DNA from: Vibrio palustris
GTDB taxonomy: Bacteria; Pseudomonadota; Gammaproteobacteria; Enterobacterales; Vibrionaceae
DNA length: 64,000 nucleotides
Assembly (NCBI RefSeq): GCF_024346995.1
Contig: NZ_AP024887.1
Span: 1,984,001-2,048,000 of the forward strand
Direction: 5' to 3'
Shown here: piece by piece, positions 1-7,912 of the stretch
How positions within the stretch are numbered: position 1 is the stretch's first letter
Layout of the letters: each line of letters starts with the position of its first letter
The notes under the pieces: generated by a model
Database searches by the model: none
What the model was told of the DNA's origin: nothing
The model's input: only the letters and a program-made list of their open reading frames with translations
Made by a program: the position numbers and the translations under genes

Positions 1-107
1 AAATTTTCGTCAACTATCGTTATGTTTTATCTATGGAAAGTATGTGTACTGTTAGTTAGGAGCACTGTTACATTTCCAACGGACATTGAATTCCAAGGAG
101 TGGTAAT

Positions 108-1445
108 ATGAGTATCCCACAGGGATTAAGAGGAAGATATGCGTATCATTTTACTTTGGTCGACAACCTAGAATCGATCATTGATAGTGGTCTGCTGTGT
201 ACAAACCTAAAGAATGAACGCGGGATATCTCATGAAAACATCGCAGAGCAAGTTATCCAGGGCAGAAGAAGCACTATGCCTGTGCCCTGTTCGGGAGGCA
301 ATTTTGTTCACGATTACGTTCCTTTTTATTTTTCCAAAAAAACTTCCATGCAGCTCGGTGTTATTAATAAAAAGAATGTAGACCAACCTTTACTTATATA
401 CTTTGCCATTCCTATCGAAATTATTGAGCAAACTGCTGGCGTCGTGTTCTCAGATGCTTCTGCAAACACAGATACACCGCCAAACTTCTACAACGTATTC
501 TCAGTAAACATGCTGAATTCTTTAAACTGGGATGCGATTGATGACAAAAAATGGGGATGTCCAACTGATGATTATCGACATCAAAAAATGGCAGAGCTAC
601 TTGTTCCTAACGGTGTTCAAATTTCCGAAGTGTCTTACATTGTTGTTTGGAATGAATGGATAAAGAAAGAGGTTGAAAAAATATTTCAAGCCAAAAGCAT
701 TCAGCCCCCTACAATCAAGTATGATGAAGGTCATTACTACATTAATTTTTACGAAGGCGGTAGAAAGTCTATCGTAACAGGTCCAAGATTTTTAAAGCAT
801 GAAGTAGAAAAGACGATTTCAGATATATGTAAAAGCATTAATATCCCTAAGAAATATGGGAGTGCACGCGCCGCACTAGATGCTATAGCATATGATTTTT
901 CATCTATAAAAGAGCTTGACGATATCGATGGATTAAGAGCTAGTTACGGGCCTCATAGTGATGATGTTGGTACACACAGTAAAAAAGTGGCAGATGGACT
1001 TGCTCAGTTTCCCGAATACAATGACTTATCTAATCAGGACAAAGAGATTGTTCGTTTGGCAGCGTATTTTCATGATATTGGGAAAGGGCCGAAGTCTCGA
1101 TGGGGACAAGACGGAATGACTAAGGCTGATAACGATCATGCGGTTAAATCATTGCCAATGTTAAAACGAATCCTAACTGAAGATATTGGTGGGCTTAGCG
1201 AAGACAACATAAGGAAAATTGTAATTTTAGTAACTTATGACGATCTTATTGGAGATATAGTTGCTAAAGGGCGCGATGAGAAGCAGTTAGTTGATATAAT
1301 TAAAGATGAAAATGATCTAAAGATGCTTGTTGCTATTGCTAAGGCAGACATGAATTCAATCAATATGGCTTGGGTGATGATCCATAATCAATCAATTGAA
1401 TGCTTGAAAAACAGAGCTCTTCAAAAAATAGAGTGTGATAGCTAA
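108..1445 (+). CDS. darT: DarT-type DNA ADP-ribosyltransferase toxin fused to an HD domain
   Basis: The first ~195 residues look like DarT (DUF4433), which uses NAD to ADP-ribosylate thymidine in single-stranded DNA. Visible hallmarks are YHFTLVDNLESI near residue 13, the basic QGRR around 51-54, DYVPFYF around 69-75, and MAELLVP around 161, where E163 would be the catalytic Glu. Residues ~285-415 form an HD phosphohydrolase-like domain: H290 (GTHSKKVA), H322-D323 (FHDIGKG), H344 and D413 (AKADM) give the H...HD...D pattern. Plain DarT proteins are roughly 200-220 residues, so at 445 aa this is a fusion. An AGGAG lies 7 bases before the ATG. Its stop overlaps the start of darG by one base, as expected for a toxin-antitoxin operon. 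The DarT call is firm from motifs; what the HD domain does is unknown to me. Confidence 0.88.
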   Translation: MSIPQGLRGRYAYHFTLVDNLESIIDSGLLCTNLKNERGISHENIAEQVIQGRRSTMPVPCSGGNFVHDYVPFYFSKKTSMQLGVINKKNVDQPLLIYFAIPIEIIEQTAGVVFSDASANTDTPPNFYNVFSVNMLNSLNWDAIDDKKWGCPTDDYRHQKMAELLVPNGVQISEVSYIVVWNEWIKKEVEKIFQAKSIQPPTIKYDEGHYYINFYEGGRKSIVTGPRFLKHEVEKTISDICKSINIPKKYGSARAALDAIAYDFSSIKELDDIDGLRASYGPHSDDVGTHSKKVADGLAQFPEYNDLSNQDKEIVRLAAYFHDIGKGPKSRWGQDGMTKADNDHAVKSLPMLKRILTEDIGGLSEDNIRKIVILVTYDDLIGDIVAKGRDEKQLVDIIKDENDLKMLVAIAKADMNSINMAWVMIHNQSIECLKNRALQKIECDS

Positions 1446-2587
1446 TGCTAGAATTTGTTAAAGGTGATTTCTTTGATTTTGATGCTGACATCAGGGTTAA
1501 CACGGTCAATTGCGTGGGCGTTATGGGCGCTGGCGTAGCACTGGCTTTCAAGAATAAATACCCTGAGATGTTCAAAGAATATGTACGGCAATGTAAGGCA
1601 AATGAAATAGCCCCCGGAAGACCTTGCGTATGGAAACAAGGAGATATGTTTTCGAAACAGATTGAAATCATAAATTTCCCCACAAAGAATCATTGGAGAA
1701 AGCCCTCTGAGTATGAGTATATTGAAGATGGACTTATCTGGCTTTCCAATTACTTAAAGAATAAAGAGGGCTTGACAATAACATTGCCTGCTCTTGGATG
1801 TGGACATGGGGGACTAGATTGGGAACGAGTTAAGAAGCTAATCACAAAATACCTTAAAGAAACGTCAAACAAAATTCTTGTATTTGAACCAGAATCTTCG
1901 AAGAAGGCTGGTAAAAAAGTATCAATTCCGTCTAAGAAAATATTTGAACTGGAGAACCTAGGTGTATACGCTGTAGCTAAAGATGAAAATAATTATCCAT
2001 CTGGATTAATACGTTATACAGAAAAAGATCTCTGGGTTCTTGGGGATTTAATTACAGAGTTTGATGTTGCTGTTATTTCTAGCACAAAGCCTAACGATGA
2101 AGAAAAGTCTATCGTAGATGAATTAATAAATTATTGTGTTAAAAACAATTATAGCATTTTGTTTGGCGGATCTGCATTTGATAAAAGAATGGCGTCAATT
2201 GCTATGAAGAAAGGAGTTAAAACAGGTGTATTCTTGCCAAGTGGAATTTATAACTCCGCAGAGAGGATGCGTGATAAAGGGGGAGATAAATCTATATCTG
2301 TTCTTTCCATAGGTAACCCTTTTACAACATTCGATAAAAAAGAATATATTCCATCCGTTCTAAGCCGTATGTTTATCTGTAAGCTTGTTTTCTTCACAAC
2401 TGACAGACTTAAATGGCTTGAAAAACAAAAAAATATTATTTTAGAAAATAAAATACATTCATATTTCGTTAACTACAAATCACTTCACGGTGAAGATTAT
2501 TATGCGGCTATCGGTATAAACTCCGAACCAGTAGAGTTAGTTGATGGTGATTTTCCGATAGAAGATCTTAAGACAGTAGATTTATAA
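1445..2587 (+). CDS. darG: DarG-type macro-domain antitoxin with a second C-terminal domain
   Basis: Residues 1 to ~155 are a macro domain: VNTVNCVGVMGAGVALAF is the ADP-ribose loop and LPALGCGHGGLDW the second signature. DarG macro domains strip ADP-ribose from DNA thymidines and so reverse DarT. Residues ~165-380 form a separate domain. Its segment FGGSAFDKRMASIAMKKG followed by VKTGVFLPSGIYN resembles the Rossmann-like DprA/SLOG fold (a glycine turn, then a helix with basic residues, then a strand); this is my inference from pattern only. In known DarG proteins the C-terminal half binds and blocks DarT directly. The ATG overlaps the darT stop (TAATG), so the two are translationally coupled. 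The length of 380 aa is in the DarG range. The gene is A/T-rich compared with the tra/trb genes that follow. Confidence 0.85.
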   Translation: MLEFVKGDFFDFDADIRVNTVNCVGVMGAGVALAFKNKYPEMFKEYVRQCKANEIAPGRPCVWKQGDMFSKQIEIINFPTKNHWRKPSEYEYIEDGLIWLSNYLKNKEGLTITLPALGCGHGGLDWERVKKLITKYLKETSNKILVFEPESSKKAGKKVSIPSKKIFELENLGVYAVAKDENNYPSGLIRYTEKDLWVLGDLITEFDVAVISSTKPNDEEKSIVDELINYCVKNNYSILFGGSAFDKRMASIAMKKGVKTGVFLPSGIYNSAERMRDKGGDKSISVLSIGNPFTTFDKKEYIPSVLSRMFICKLVFFTTDRLKWLEKQKNIILENKIHSYFVNYKSLHGEDYYAAIGINSEPVELVDGDFPIEDLKTVDL

Positions 2588-2691
2588 ACATGGCAGTTGG
2601 GTAGAATCCTTCACATTCTATTCATACCTGATAAGTATGTAATGGACATAATGCGAGCCAGTCAACCATCACCGGCCCGTGTGCTTTCTAA
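2588..2691. other. Short convergent intergenic region between darG and the trb operon
   Basis: About 100 bases separate the converging darG gene and the last gene of the trb operon. I see no strong hairpin with a T-tract here and no att-like copy of the guaA 3' end, so I place no terminator or element boundary in it. Confidence 0.4.
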
Positions 2692-2946
2692 CTACTTGCG
2701 TCGGCCAAATAGCCAGCGTCTCATTTTGTCGATTTGATCGACCGTTCTCGTCATGTCCTTGTAAGCACGCCCTGCCAGCTTGTTTTGGAATACCTCCATT
2801 TTGTCGGCAATGGCTTTCATCTTCGGGCCGTGTCCGGTGCTGTGCAGCCACTGCCCCAAAAAATAAAAGGCCAGCATCACAATGAACATCACTGCGAAGA
2901 AACCAAATACCTCCGCAAGGTTTTGAGGTGGAAAGCTAAACTCCAT
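2692..2946 (-). CDS. Small membrane protein at the end of the trbJKL operon
   Basis: This 84-residue protein is not one I can name. It has one clear membrane segment (about residues 12-32, VFGFFAVMFIVMLAFYFLGQ) followed by a basic, probably cytoplasmic helix-rich tail ending RRWLFGRRK. An AAGGA lies 9 bases before the ATG. It is the last gene of a run on the minus strand (traJ, traI, trbJ, trbK, trbL, a small hypothetical gene, then this), which suggests a role in the transfer or entry-exclusion machinery of the element. That role is inferred from context only. Confidence 0.6.
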   Translation of the reverse strand: MEFSFPPQNLAEVFGFFAVMFIVMLAFYFLGQWLHSTGHGPKMKAIADKMEVFQNKLAGRAYKDMTRTVDQIDKMRRWLFGRRK

Positions 2947-2966
2947 AATCAGTAATCCTTATCTAG

Positions 2967-3242
2967 TTAGGCCATGCGGCCTTTTTTAACAAAGCTGGCA
3001 ATCTCACTATTTCGTTCCTGTTCACGTTCCTGGGCATACGAAACGTAATCCTCAACGTCGAAGGTGTGCTTTTCCGGGTCGCGCTCTTGCCATTCTGCGT
3101 GTGCTTGGCGGGCTTCTTTCTGGTCCTCACTGGATAGGCCATCAAAGCCGCCGGTTTGATTCATCCAGCCAGTGCCGCCGCCTAAGCTATCGTTGTCAAA
3201 TGCAGGGGAAGTATCGTCAGTCGCCCTCCTTATCGTCATCAT
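2967..3242 (-). CDS. Small hydrophilic protein overlapping trbL
   Basis: This 91-residue, strongly charged, soluble-looking protein has no membrane segment or signal peptide. The middle (SSEDQKEARQAHAEWQERDPEK) is predicted helix. Its reading frame overlaps the 3' end of trbL by 26 bases, and the next gene follows after 20 bases, so it belongs to the same transcript. The start is uncertain: ATG-ATG at the stated end has only a weak ribosome site, while ATG at 3164 is a shorter alternative. I do not recognise a family. Its place next to TrbL suggests a transfer-associated accessory factor. Confidence 0.5.
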   Translation of the reverse strand: MMTIRRATDDTSPAFDNDSLGGGTGWMNQTGGFDGLSSEDQKEARQAHAEWQERDPEKHTFDVEDYVSYAQEREQERNSEIASFVKKGRMA

Positions 3243-4512
3243 CCCCGTTATCTTTCGTACTGTTTCGGATCGAGCTGGCTAAACGGCCTCCGCTAGTGCC
3301 ACTGATTCTATCCCCGGCCATATCCCCCATTCCCTTGACCAAATTCGCACCGGTATCCGCTGCAATACGCCCCGCTTTTACAGCGCTACCTTTAAAGCCG
3401 CCGCCAGAGGATTCGCCACCGCTAGAAGATTGACCGGAAGCTTGGGAGAAGGAGCCAGCCTCATCAGAATCACCACCGCTATTAAATGCACCGCCCAAGC
3501 TCGACATAACGTCAGTATTATTCGCTACATTCTCACCCGCTTTTGCAAATGCAGCCTGAATAGCAGACGCACCGCCGGCGGTAGCCATTGCGGCACCGGC
3601 AGCCATACCACCAGTGGCAACAGCCGCTCCGGCCATCGCCCCGGCACTGATACTGCCAGCACCCGTCGCCGTACCGCCTCCAGGAACCAGGCTAGCGACC
3701 ACATTGGGAACCGAGTGAATGAGCATCACGAGAACCAATGAAACGACAAAGATCACCAACAATTCACGCATGGGAGCATCATTGGATAGTTCGGCATAGA
3801 AACCGTCCATGATCGACATAGCAATGCCAATAAGCAACGTCATTGTCATCAACTTCAAAGCAACGCCTAATACGCTTTTGAAGTAGTTGATTGCTATATC
3901 TGAAGTCCAACGCGAACCACCAAACCCCAGCACGAAAACACCGGCATAGACTAATATCCAAGCCGTCACCAAGGCCAACAACACATTTGCCGCCACTACC
4001 GCCATACACGCCAAAATTGCCAACGTGATTAAGAAGATAGACAAGTTATCTATCGGGCTTGTGATGCTGTAGGACTCACCAGCTTTCACAATAATGTCGA
4101 ACGCAATACTAATAGGCTCTGACGGGGTTAGATCTCTCGGAAGGCCACCGGCTTGAGCACCGATCATTCTCAACGAGTCGATGATTGACGTCGCAAAGTC
4201 TGGGCCGTTTCTGAGCAACCAGAGAAAGAAACCAAACGTCAGGATGAAGCGGACGAACTCGGCAAAAAACTCCCTTATATCCGCTTGTTTAAGGATTAAG
4301 GTCCCACCAGTCCAAACAAGGGATATAGTTCCCAGCGTCCAGAATAGCCAGGCGGCATAGTTTGTAATTACCGTGCCCCAAGTAGCACTGGCCGTCATGA
4401 AACGCACGGCCACTTCATCCAAGACACCATTAGGATCAATGGCCGCTGACGCAGTTTGCGAAGTCAGTACAACGGCCAGGAGCATCACAAGTCGAATGAA
4501 TATCTTGCTCAT
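3217..4512 (-). CDS. trbL: P-type conjugative transfer protein TrbL (VirB6-like)
   Basis: This is a 431-residue polytopic inner-membrane protein of the TrbL/VirB6 family, which forms part of the inner-membrane channel of P-type type IV secretion systems. It starts with a signal-like segment ending TASA-A around residue 23. Several hydrophobic helices follow between ~45 and 270 (for example LFWTLGTISLVWTGGTLIL and LLVIFVVSLVLVML). After about residue 275 comes a glycine/alanine/serine-rich tail (GGGTATGAGSISAGAMAGAA), then a charged end DDDDKEGD. That layout is typical of TrbL. It lies 2 bases after trbK and is followed by two small genes. No other structural T4SS genes (trbB-I, virB4) are visible, so the element cannot build a whole mating channel itself. 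Confidence 0.9.
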   Translation of the reverse strand: MSKIFIRLVMLLAVVLTSQTASAAIDPNGVLDEVAVRFMTASATWGTVITNYAAWLFWTLGTISLVWTGGTLILKQADIREFFAEFVRFILTFGFFLWLLRNGPDFATSIIDSLRMIGAQAGGLPRDLTPSEPISIAFDIIVKAGESYSITSPIDNLSIFLITLAILACMAVVAANVLLALVTAWILVYAGVFVLGFGGSRWTSDIAINYFKSVLGVALKLMTMTLLIGIAMSIMDGFYAELSNDAPMRELLVIFVVSLVLVMLIHSVPNVVASLVPGGGTATGAGSISAGAMAGAAVATGGMAAGAAMATAGGASAIQAAFAKAGENVANNTDVMSSLGGAFNSGGDSDEAGSFSQASGQSSSGGESSGGGFKGSAVKAGRIAADTGANLVKGMGDMAGDRISGTSGGRLASSIRNSTKDNGDDDDKEGD

Positions 4513-4514
4513 GA

Positions 4515-4712
4515 TTAGAACCCCTTATTCTTGGAGCGATCCGTGGGTTCGCCCATATCCCAAAGACAGTTCCCTTTTTCCTTCTGCTCTTTCGTCAGGT
4601 TCGGGTTGTTACAGTTGATCGTTGCAGGCTTTGGCCCGTTATCTTCACCGCATCCTACCAGGACAAAAGAGGCCAACGCACTAACGATAAAAACTCGGGT
4701 AATATTCTTCAT
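4515..4712 (-). CDS. trbK: TrbK-like small lipoprotein, probable entry exclusion
   Basis: This 65-residue precursor has a lipoprotein signal: FIVSALASFVLVGC, with the lipobox LVGC around residues 18-21, so the mature protein would be about 45 residues anchored by lipid. Size, lipobox and position between trbJ and trbL match RP4 TrbK, which prevents entry of a second related plasmid. Two further cysteines (INCNN and GNCLW) could form a disulfide. The last 16 residues, LWDMGEPTDRSKNKGF, nearly match the end of the neighbouring TrbJ (LFDMGEPTDRSENRSF), although the codons differ. The family call rests on size and context, since TrbK proteins diverge quickly. Confidence 0.72.
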   Translation of the reverse strand: MKNITRVFIVSALASFVLVGCGEDNGPKPATINCNNPNLTKEQKEKGNCLWDMGEPTDRSKNKGF

Positions 4713-4714
4713 AA

Positions 4715-5488
4715 CTAAAAACTCCTGTTTTCTGAACGGTCGGTTGGCTCACCCATATCGAACAACCTTTCACGGGACGCTTGATATTGAGCTTCGCGGT
4801 CAGCATCCGCCTGCATCCGAGTACCAACGGCATTCTGCTGAGCAATCAGCAAGCTGCGGATTTGCAGGAGCTGGCTGGCCTGGTTGCTAGCAAGCTGGTT
4901 AGCGTAACCAATCGCAGCCAGTTGGCCGTCCGCGCTCTGAGCACCAGATTGCAGGCGATTGAGCTGACGGGCATCGGCTTCCAAGTTATCTTGCTGCTGT
5001 TCCAAACTCCTAAACAGCGCGTCGTTGGCCTTTTTCTGCGATTCAGACGCAAGGCGTCGGTTCTCGGTCATTGCGGCGCGTTCGGCATCGCTGCACCCCG
5101 CCGAAGAGAAGCATGGCGAGCTGCGGTAATAGGCTACGTCCTGGAACTTGCCTAGGTAAGCATCGAGGCTACCAAGCTGGTTCTGATAATAGGCGAGTGT
5201 GTTGGTCGCCTGGTTCAGATCGTTGATGGTCCGCTGCGCCTGGTCCCAAATATATGAAGCAGGGGCCATCGAGTTTTGCAGCATATTTTCATACTGCTGC
5301 AACTGGGTTTGATACTGCTGAATTTGCTTAGTAGTCTGTGTAACAGCTTCCATTGCCGACATGATGTTCTGAACTAGATTCGTACCATCTGCAACCGGAA
5401 TCCCCGCATATACAGGATTAGAAAGGTTTAACGCCAAGGAGATGGCAAGCACGGGAATTTTAGCCGCTAAAATTTTTCGTTTTAACAT
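4715..5488 (-). CDS. trbJ: P-type conjugative transfer protein TrbJ (VirB5-like)
   Basis: This 257-residue secreted protein belongs to the TrbJ/VirB5 family of minor pilus or channel-tip components. It has a signal peptide (positive start MLKRKILAAK, hydrophobic core, cleavage near PVYA-G around residue 28). Next comes a glutamine-rich helical region (QTTKQIQQYQTQLQQYENMLQ) and a body with long helices and two cysteines (SSPCFSSAGCSD). The C-terminus LFDMGEPTDRSENRSF is shared with TrbK. In related systems VirB5-like proteins contact the recipient cell. It is preceded by a structured ~240-base leader and followed 2 bases later by trbK. Confidence 0.88.
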   Translation of the reverse strand: MLKRKILAAKIPVLAISLALNLSNPVYAGIPVADGTNLVQNIMSAMEAVTQTTKQIQQYQTQLQQYENMLQNSMAPASYIWDQAQRTINDLNQATNTLAYYQNQLGSLDAYLGKFQDVAYYRSSPCFSSAGCSDAERAAMTENRRLASESQKKANDALFRSLEQQQDNLEADARQLNRLQSGAQSADGQLAAIGYANQLASNQASQLLQIRSLLIAQQNAVGTRMQADADREAQYQASRERLFDMGEPTDRSENRSF

Positions 5489-5523
5489 GGTTAATTACTC
5501 TTAGTTATTATGACTAAAAGTTG

Positions 5524-5577
5524 CATTCACCAACCTGTAGGCTCGTCTCCTACTCCTGCCGTTGCCAGCGGTGAATG
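5524..5577 (-). ncRNA. Predicted three-stem structured leader upstream of trbJ
   Basis: The inverted repeat CATTCACC (5524-5531) and GGTGAATG (5570-5577) can close a long stem. Inside it, GTAGG-CTCGTCT-CCTAC forms a second hairpin, and the segment around CTGCCGTTGCCAG can form a small third one. In the transcript of trbJ this would be a compact multi-branch structure about 35 bases before the start codon. It could be a cis-acting regulatory leader or a small RNA. This is drawn by eye from complementarity only. Confidence 0.4.
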
Positions 5578-5723
5578 TGGGCCTTTTCAGAGATAGATCG
5601 CCACTTACTATCCCGGCGCCCGACCTGCGCGACACCGTAAAACGCGCGGCCAAATAGGGTTAAACATCGGTGTTATTACCAACCGAAGCGGTTAGGGCTT
5701 CCGTCGATTCCTTTGCAATCACA
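5578..5723. other. traI-trbJ intergenic, with small inverted repeats
   Basis: This is the rest of the gap between traI and trbJ. It contains the short hairpin AACCGAAGCGGTT (about 5682-5694) and the inverted repeat ATCAC/GTGAT close to the traI stop. Neither has a clear T-tract, so I do not call a terminator. A promoter for trbJKL may lie here, but I cannot point to one confidently. Confidence 0.3.
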
Positions 5724-7484
5724 TCAACGTGATCGGCTCTTATGTTGTCTTTTCGCCTTTTTAGCTGCCTGCTCAGCTTGGAGCTTAGCTTTACGCTGCT
5801 CTAGTGCCGACATGACCGTCGCTTTTTGAGTTACAGAGCCTGACTGTATCGCTAAGACCTCTAACTGAGATAGGTTTTGCAACCGGCCACGGCGTGGAGG
5901 TGGCACTTTGCCAATCGGTAACACGCCAGGCTTATCAGACCGCTTGGCCATGTTATTCTGGGCCATAAATGCCTGACGACGGCGTTCTAGTCCTTGATCG
6001 GCAAATTTGATAGACAGATTGCCATCTACCGCCGCCTTGATTACTCGCGCTTTGAACTCAGGCGAACCATTAACGGTAATACGATTACCGTAACGCTCCA
6101 TTGCTACCTTTAGCGCAGCTAAGACACTGGTTTGATTGGAAGCCGTCGCCACTTGTAGACGCTCACCATCATCACGCACGGCGCTGTTACCTGCTCGATA
6201 AATAATGGTGCCTTTTTTCGTAATCGTATCGACCGTTGCTTTGGGCTCGGCCTGAACTGCGTCTCCTTTGAGGTTATTACCTTTGAGCTTTTGTGCAGCC
6301 TCTCGGCTACGTAGCGCTTTGAGGGCTTCGCTATCTCCCTGCAATGCCTGGCTCTTTAACCAATCTGCCCAGGCTTGGCGTTTATTGCTTTGATATATCG
6401 TTTGCCGTTGCTCTTGGTAACGCTTGTGAATGCGCTCAAGATCGCTTTTCAATGCATCGCTGGCCTGTTTGTACAAAAGCTTCTTAGTAAGCTTATTACT
6501 ACCGGTTAACTTAATCGCTGCGCGACGGCCACGCCCTTTCCTCTTGGCGTTTTCAACCTGTCGATCTTTATCACGACGAGCCTGCTCAAGGGCTTGCGTT
6601 TTACTCTCTGCGGCACGTTTCTGCTCTGCTTGATAACGGGCATATAGCTCGGTGGTATTCACCTTCAAGCGAACAGGTCGGTGTGTATATTGGCGGCTCG
6701 GCTTAACAGAATCCGATGCAGTCGCTTCAAAGGGACCAAGGCGCGCTTCGAGTTTGGGTTTAGAAAACTCACGTCCCAAGGTGCTCGCTTTGATGATCGC
6801 TTCACCGTCGGCAACGATCACTAGACCATTTCCTCTCGTTCTTAACTGCAAACCATTGTCCTGCATGACCTGGTGAAACGCCTGCCAGCTATTGGCTGAT
6901 TTAATCTCGTCCATGCATTCGCGCTTCACCCACCCCACTAAGCTTTCAATACCCGAATGCCGCTCCATATCCATCGCACGTGATTCGGCCCCGCGCTTGC
7001 GCGGTATATGATTATCCGGCTGCAAACCAAAGTCCTGCTCGATGGCCTCGCACATTTCCGCTAGCTTTTTATGCGGGTAATACGGCTCATGGATTGTGTT
7101 GCGAGTAGGGTGAATCTTGTTAATTGCTATATGGATATGTTGATTGTCCGTATCATTGTGTACAGCACTGACACGCTGATGCTCACCGTAGCCCAAGCCT
7201 TGGCAAAGGCGTTCTTCTATCGCGGCTAAAGTATGCGCTTCTAACTGTTCACCATTAGTGAAGCTCACTATCAGGTGGTAGGTTTTATCACTCTTTGCTC
7301 GGGTGTTCGCAAACTGAGTCGCCAACACCTCACTGATCGCATCGCGCACGGTTTTCGCTTCACAGTTATTTAAACGAACGTTACCAAGTCGATGCTCTTT
7401 GCTCTGGTGAGCGGTGATGTAATTCACCAAGCCTGCAAAGTCAGATTTCCCCTGAGAACGCATCGGGACATGCTTGGCGATCAT
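5724..7484 (-). CDS. traI: TraI/MobA(P)-family conjugative relaxase
   Basis: This relaxase nicks oriT and stays covalently attached to the transferred strand. The N-terminal ~290 residues are close to the IncP (RP4) TraI relaxase domain. The nicking tyrosine is Y22 in GLVNYITAHQSK, and the metal-binding motif is HNDTDNQHIHIAINKIHP with H116 and H118 at the same numbers as in RP4. The middle is a long basic coiled-coil-like segment, and a domain around MERYGNRITVNGSPEFKARV resembles the LPD7 module often fused to relaxases. The C-terminus is very basic. At 586 residues it is shorter than RP4 TraI (about 730). Its ATG overlaps the traJ stop (ATGA), so the two are coupled, and the cognate oriT is just beyond traJ. 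Confidence 0.93.
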   Translation of the reverse strand: MIAKHVPMRSQGKSDFAGLVNYITAHQSKEHRLGNVRLNNCEAKTVRDAISEVLATQFANTRAKSDKTYHLIVSFTNGEQLEAHTLAAIEERLCQGLGYGEHQRVSAVHNDTDNQHIHIAINKIHPTRNTIHEPYYPHKKLAEMCEAIEQDFGLQPDNHIPRKRGAESRAMDMERHSGIESLVGWVKRECMDEIKSANSWQAFHQVMQDNGLQLRTRGNGLVIVADGEAIIKASTLGREFSKPKLEARLGPFEATASDSVKPSRQYTHRPVRLKVNTTELYARYQAEQKRAAESKTQALEQARRDKDRQVENAKRKGRGRRAAIKLTGSNKLTKKLLYKQASDALKSDLERIHKRYQEQRQTIYQSNKRQAWADWLKSQALQGDSEALKALRSREAAQKLKGNNLKGDAVQAEPKATVDTITKKGTIIYRAGNSAVRDDGERLQVATASNQTSVLAALKVAMERYGNRITVNGSPEFKARVIKAAVDGNLSIKFADQGLERRRQAFMAQNNMAKRSDKPGVLPIGKVPPPRRGRLQNLSQLEVLAIQSGSVTQKATVMSALEQRKAKLQAEQAAKKAKRQHKSRSR

Positions 7485-7855
7485 TGGTCCACCCTCGGGC
7501 GAAGAATAGTCTCCATAAGTGAACTCATTTGATCTTGCGTCGCCTCGATACGATTAAGCACTGCCAAGATCGTATTGGCCCCAACATGTCCCACCTTGGC
7601 ATCATTACTAAGCCATAACTTCAGCAATCCACCCAGACGTCCTAAGTCACCATTAACCCGCACTAACTCGCGTACATGCTCTGCATCGGTAATTCCCTGG
7701 ATACGATAGCCTTGGCCTACTTCACGCAAATAGGTCGAAGCACTGAGCCCTGCCTGTACTGACATGGATTCGATCAGCGCACGCTCTTCCGGTAGGCAAT
7801 AGACCTTAATCGGAGGACTATTCTTTCTCGTCGTATTATTTGTGTTGTTCTCCAT
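7481..7855 (-). CDS. traJ: TraJ-like relaxosome protein (ribbon-helix-helix)
   Basis: TraJ binds the oriT inverted repeat and helps load the relaxase. The start at 7855 has AGAGG 8 bases upstream and gives a 124-residue protein beginning MENNTNNTTRKNSPPIKVYC. The frame stays open further upstream, but that would run translation through oriT. The region PPIKVYCLPEERALIESMSVQAGLS followed by STYLREV fits the MobC/TraJ ribbon-helix-helix pattern, and the tail carries a conserved-looking LGRLGGLLKLWL. It is encoded directly beside oriT and overlaps traI, the same order as in RP4. Confidence 0.85.
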   Translation of the reverse strand: MENNTNNTTRKNSPPIKVYCLPEERALIESMSVQAGLSASTYLREVGQGYRIQGITDAEHVRELVRVNGDLGRLGGLLKLWLSNDAKVGHVGANTILAVLNRIEATQDQMSSLMETILRPRVDQ

Positions 7856-7912
7856 CTGTGTATCCTCTCTCAGGCCCCGCAGGGCAGGATCAACGTTGAG
7901 TGCCGAAGGTGC

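Noticed and set aside
1360..1693. Minus-strand frames across the darT-darG junction
   Set aside because: Antisense shadows within well-supported toxin-antitoxin genes.
2588..2691. Left boundary of the mobile element
   Set aside because: No repeat of the guaA 3' end and no other boundary sign; the DarTG module is probably inside the element, whose end lies outside the window.
3101..3741. Plus-strand frames inside trbL
   Set aside because: Ser/Pro-rich or His/Arg-rich shadows of the Gly/Ala-rich TrbL tail; no ribosome sites or family features.
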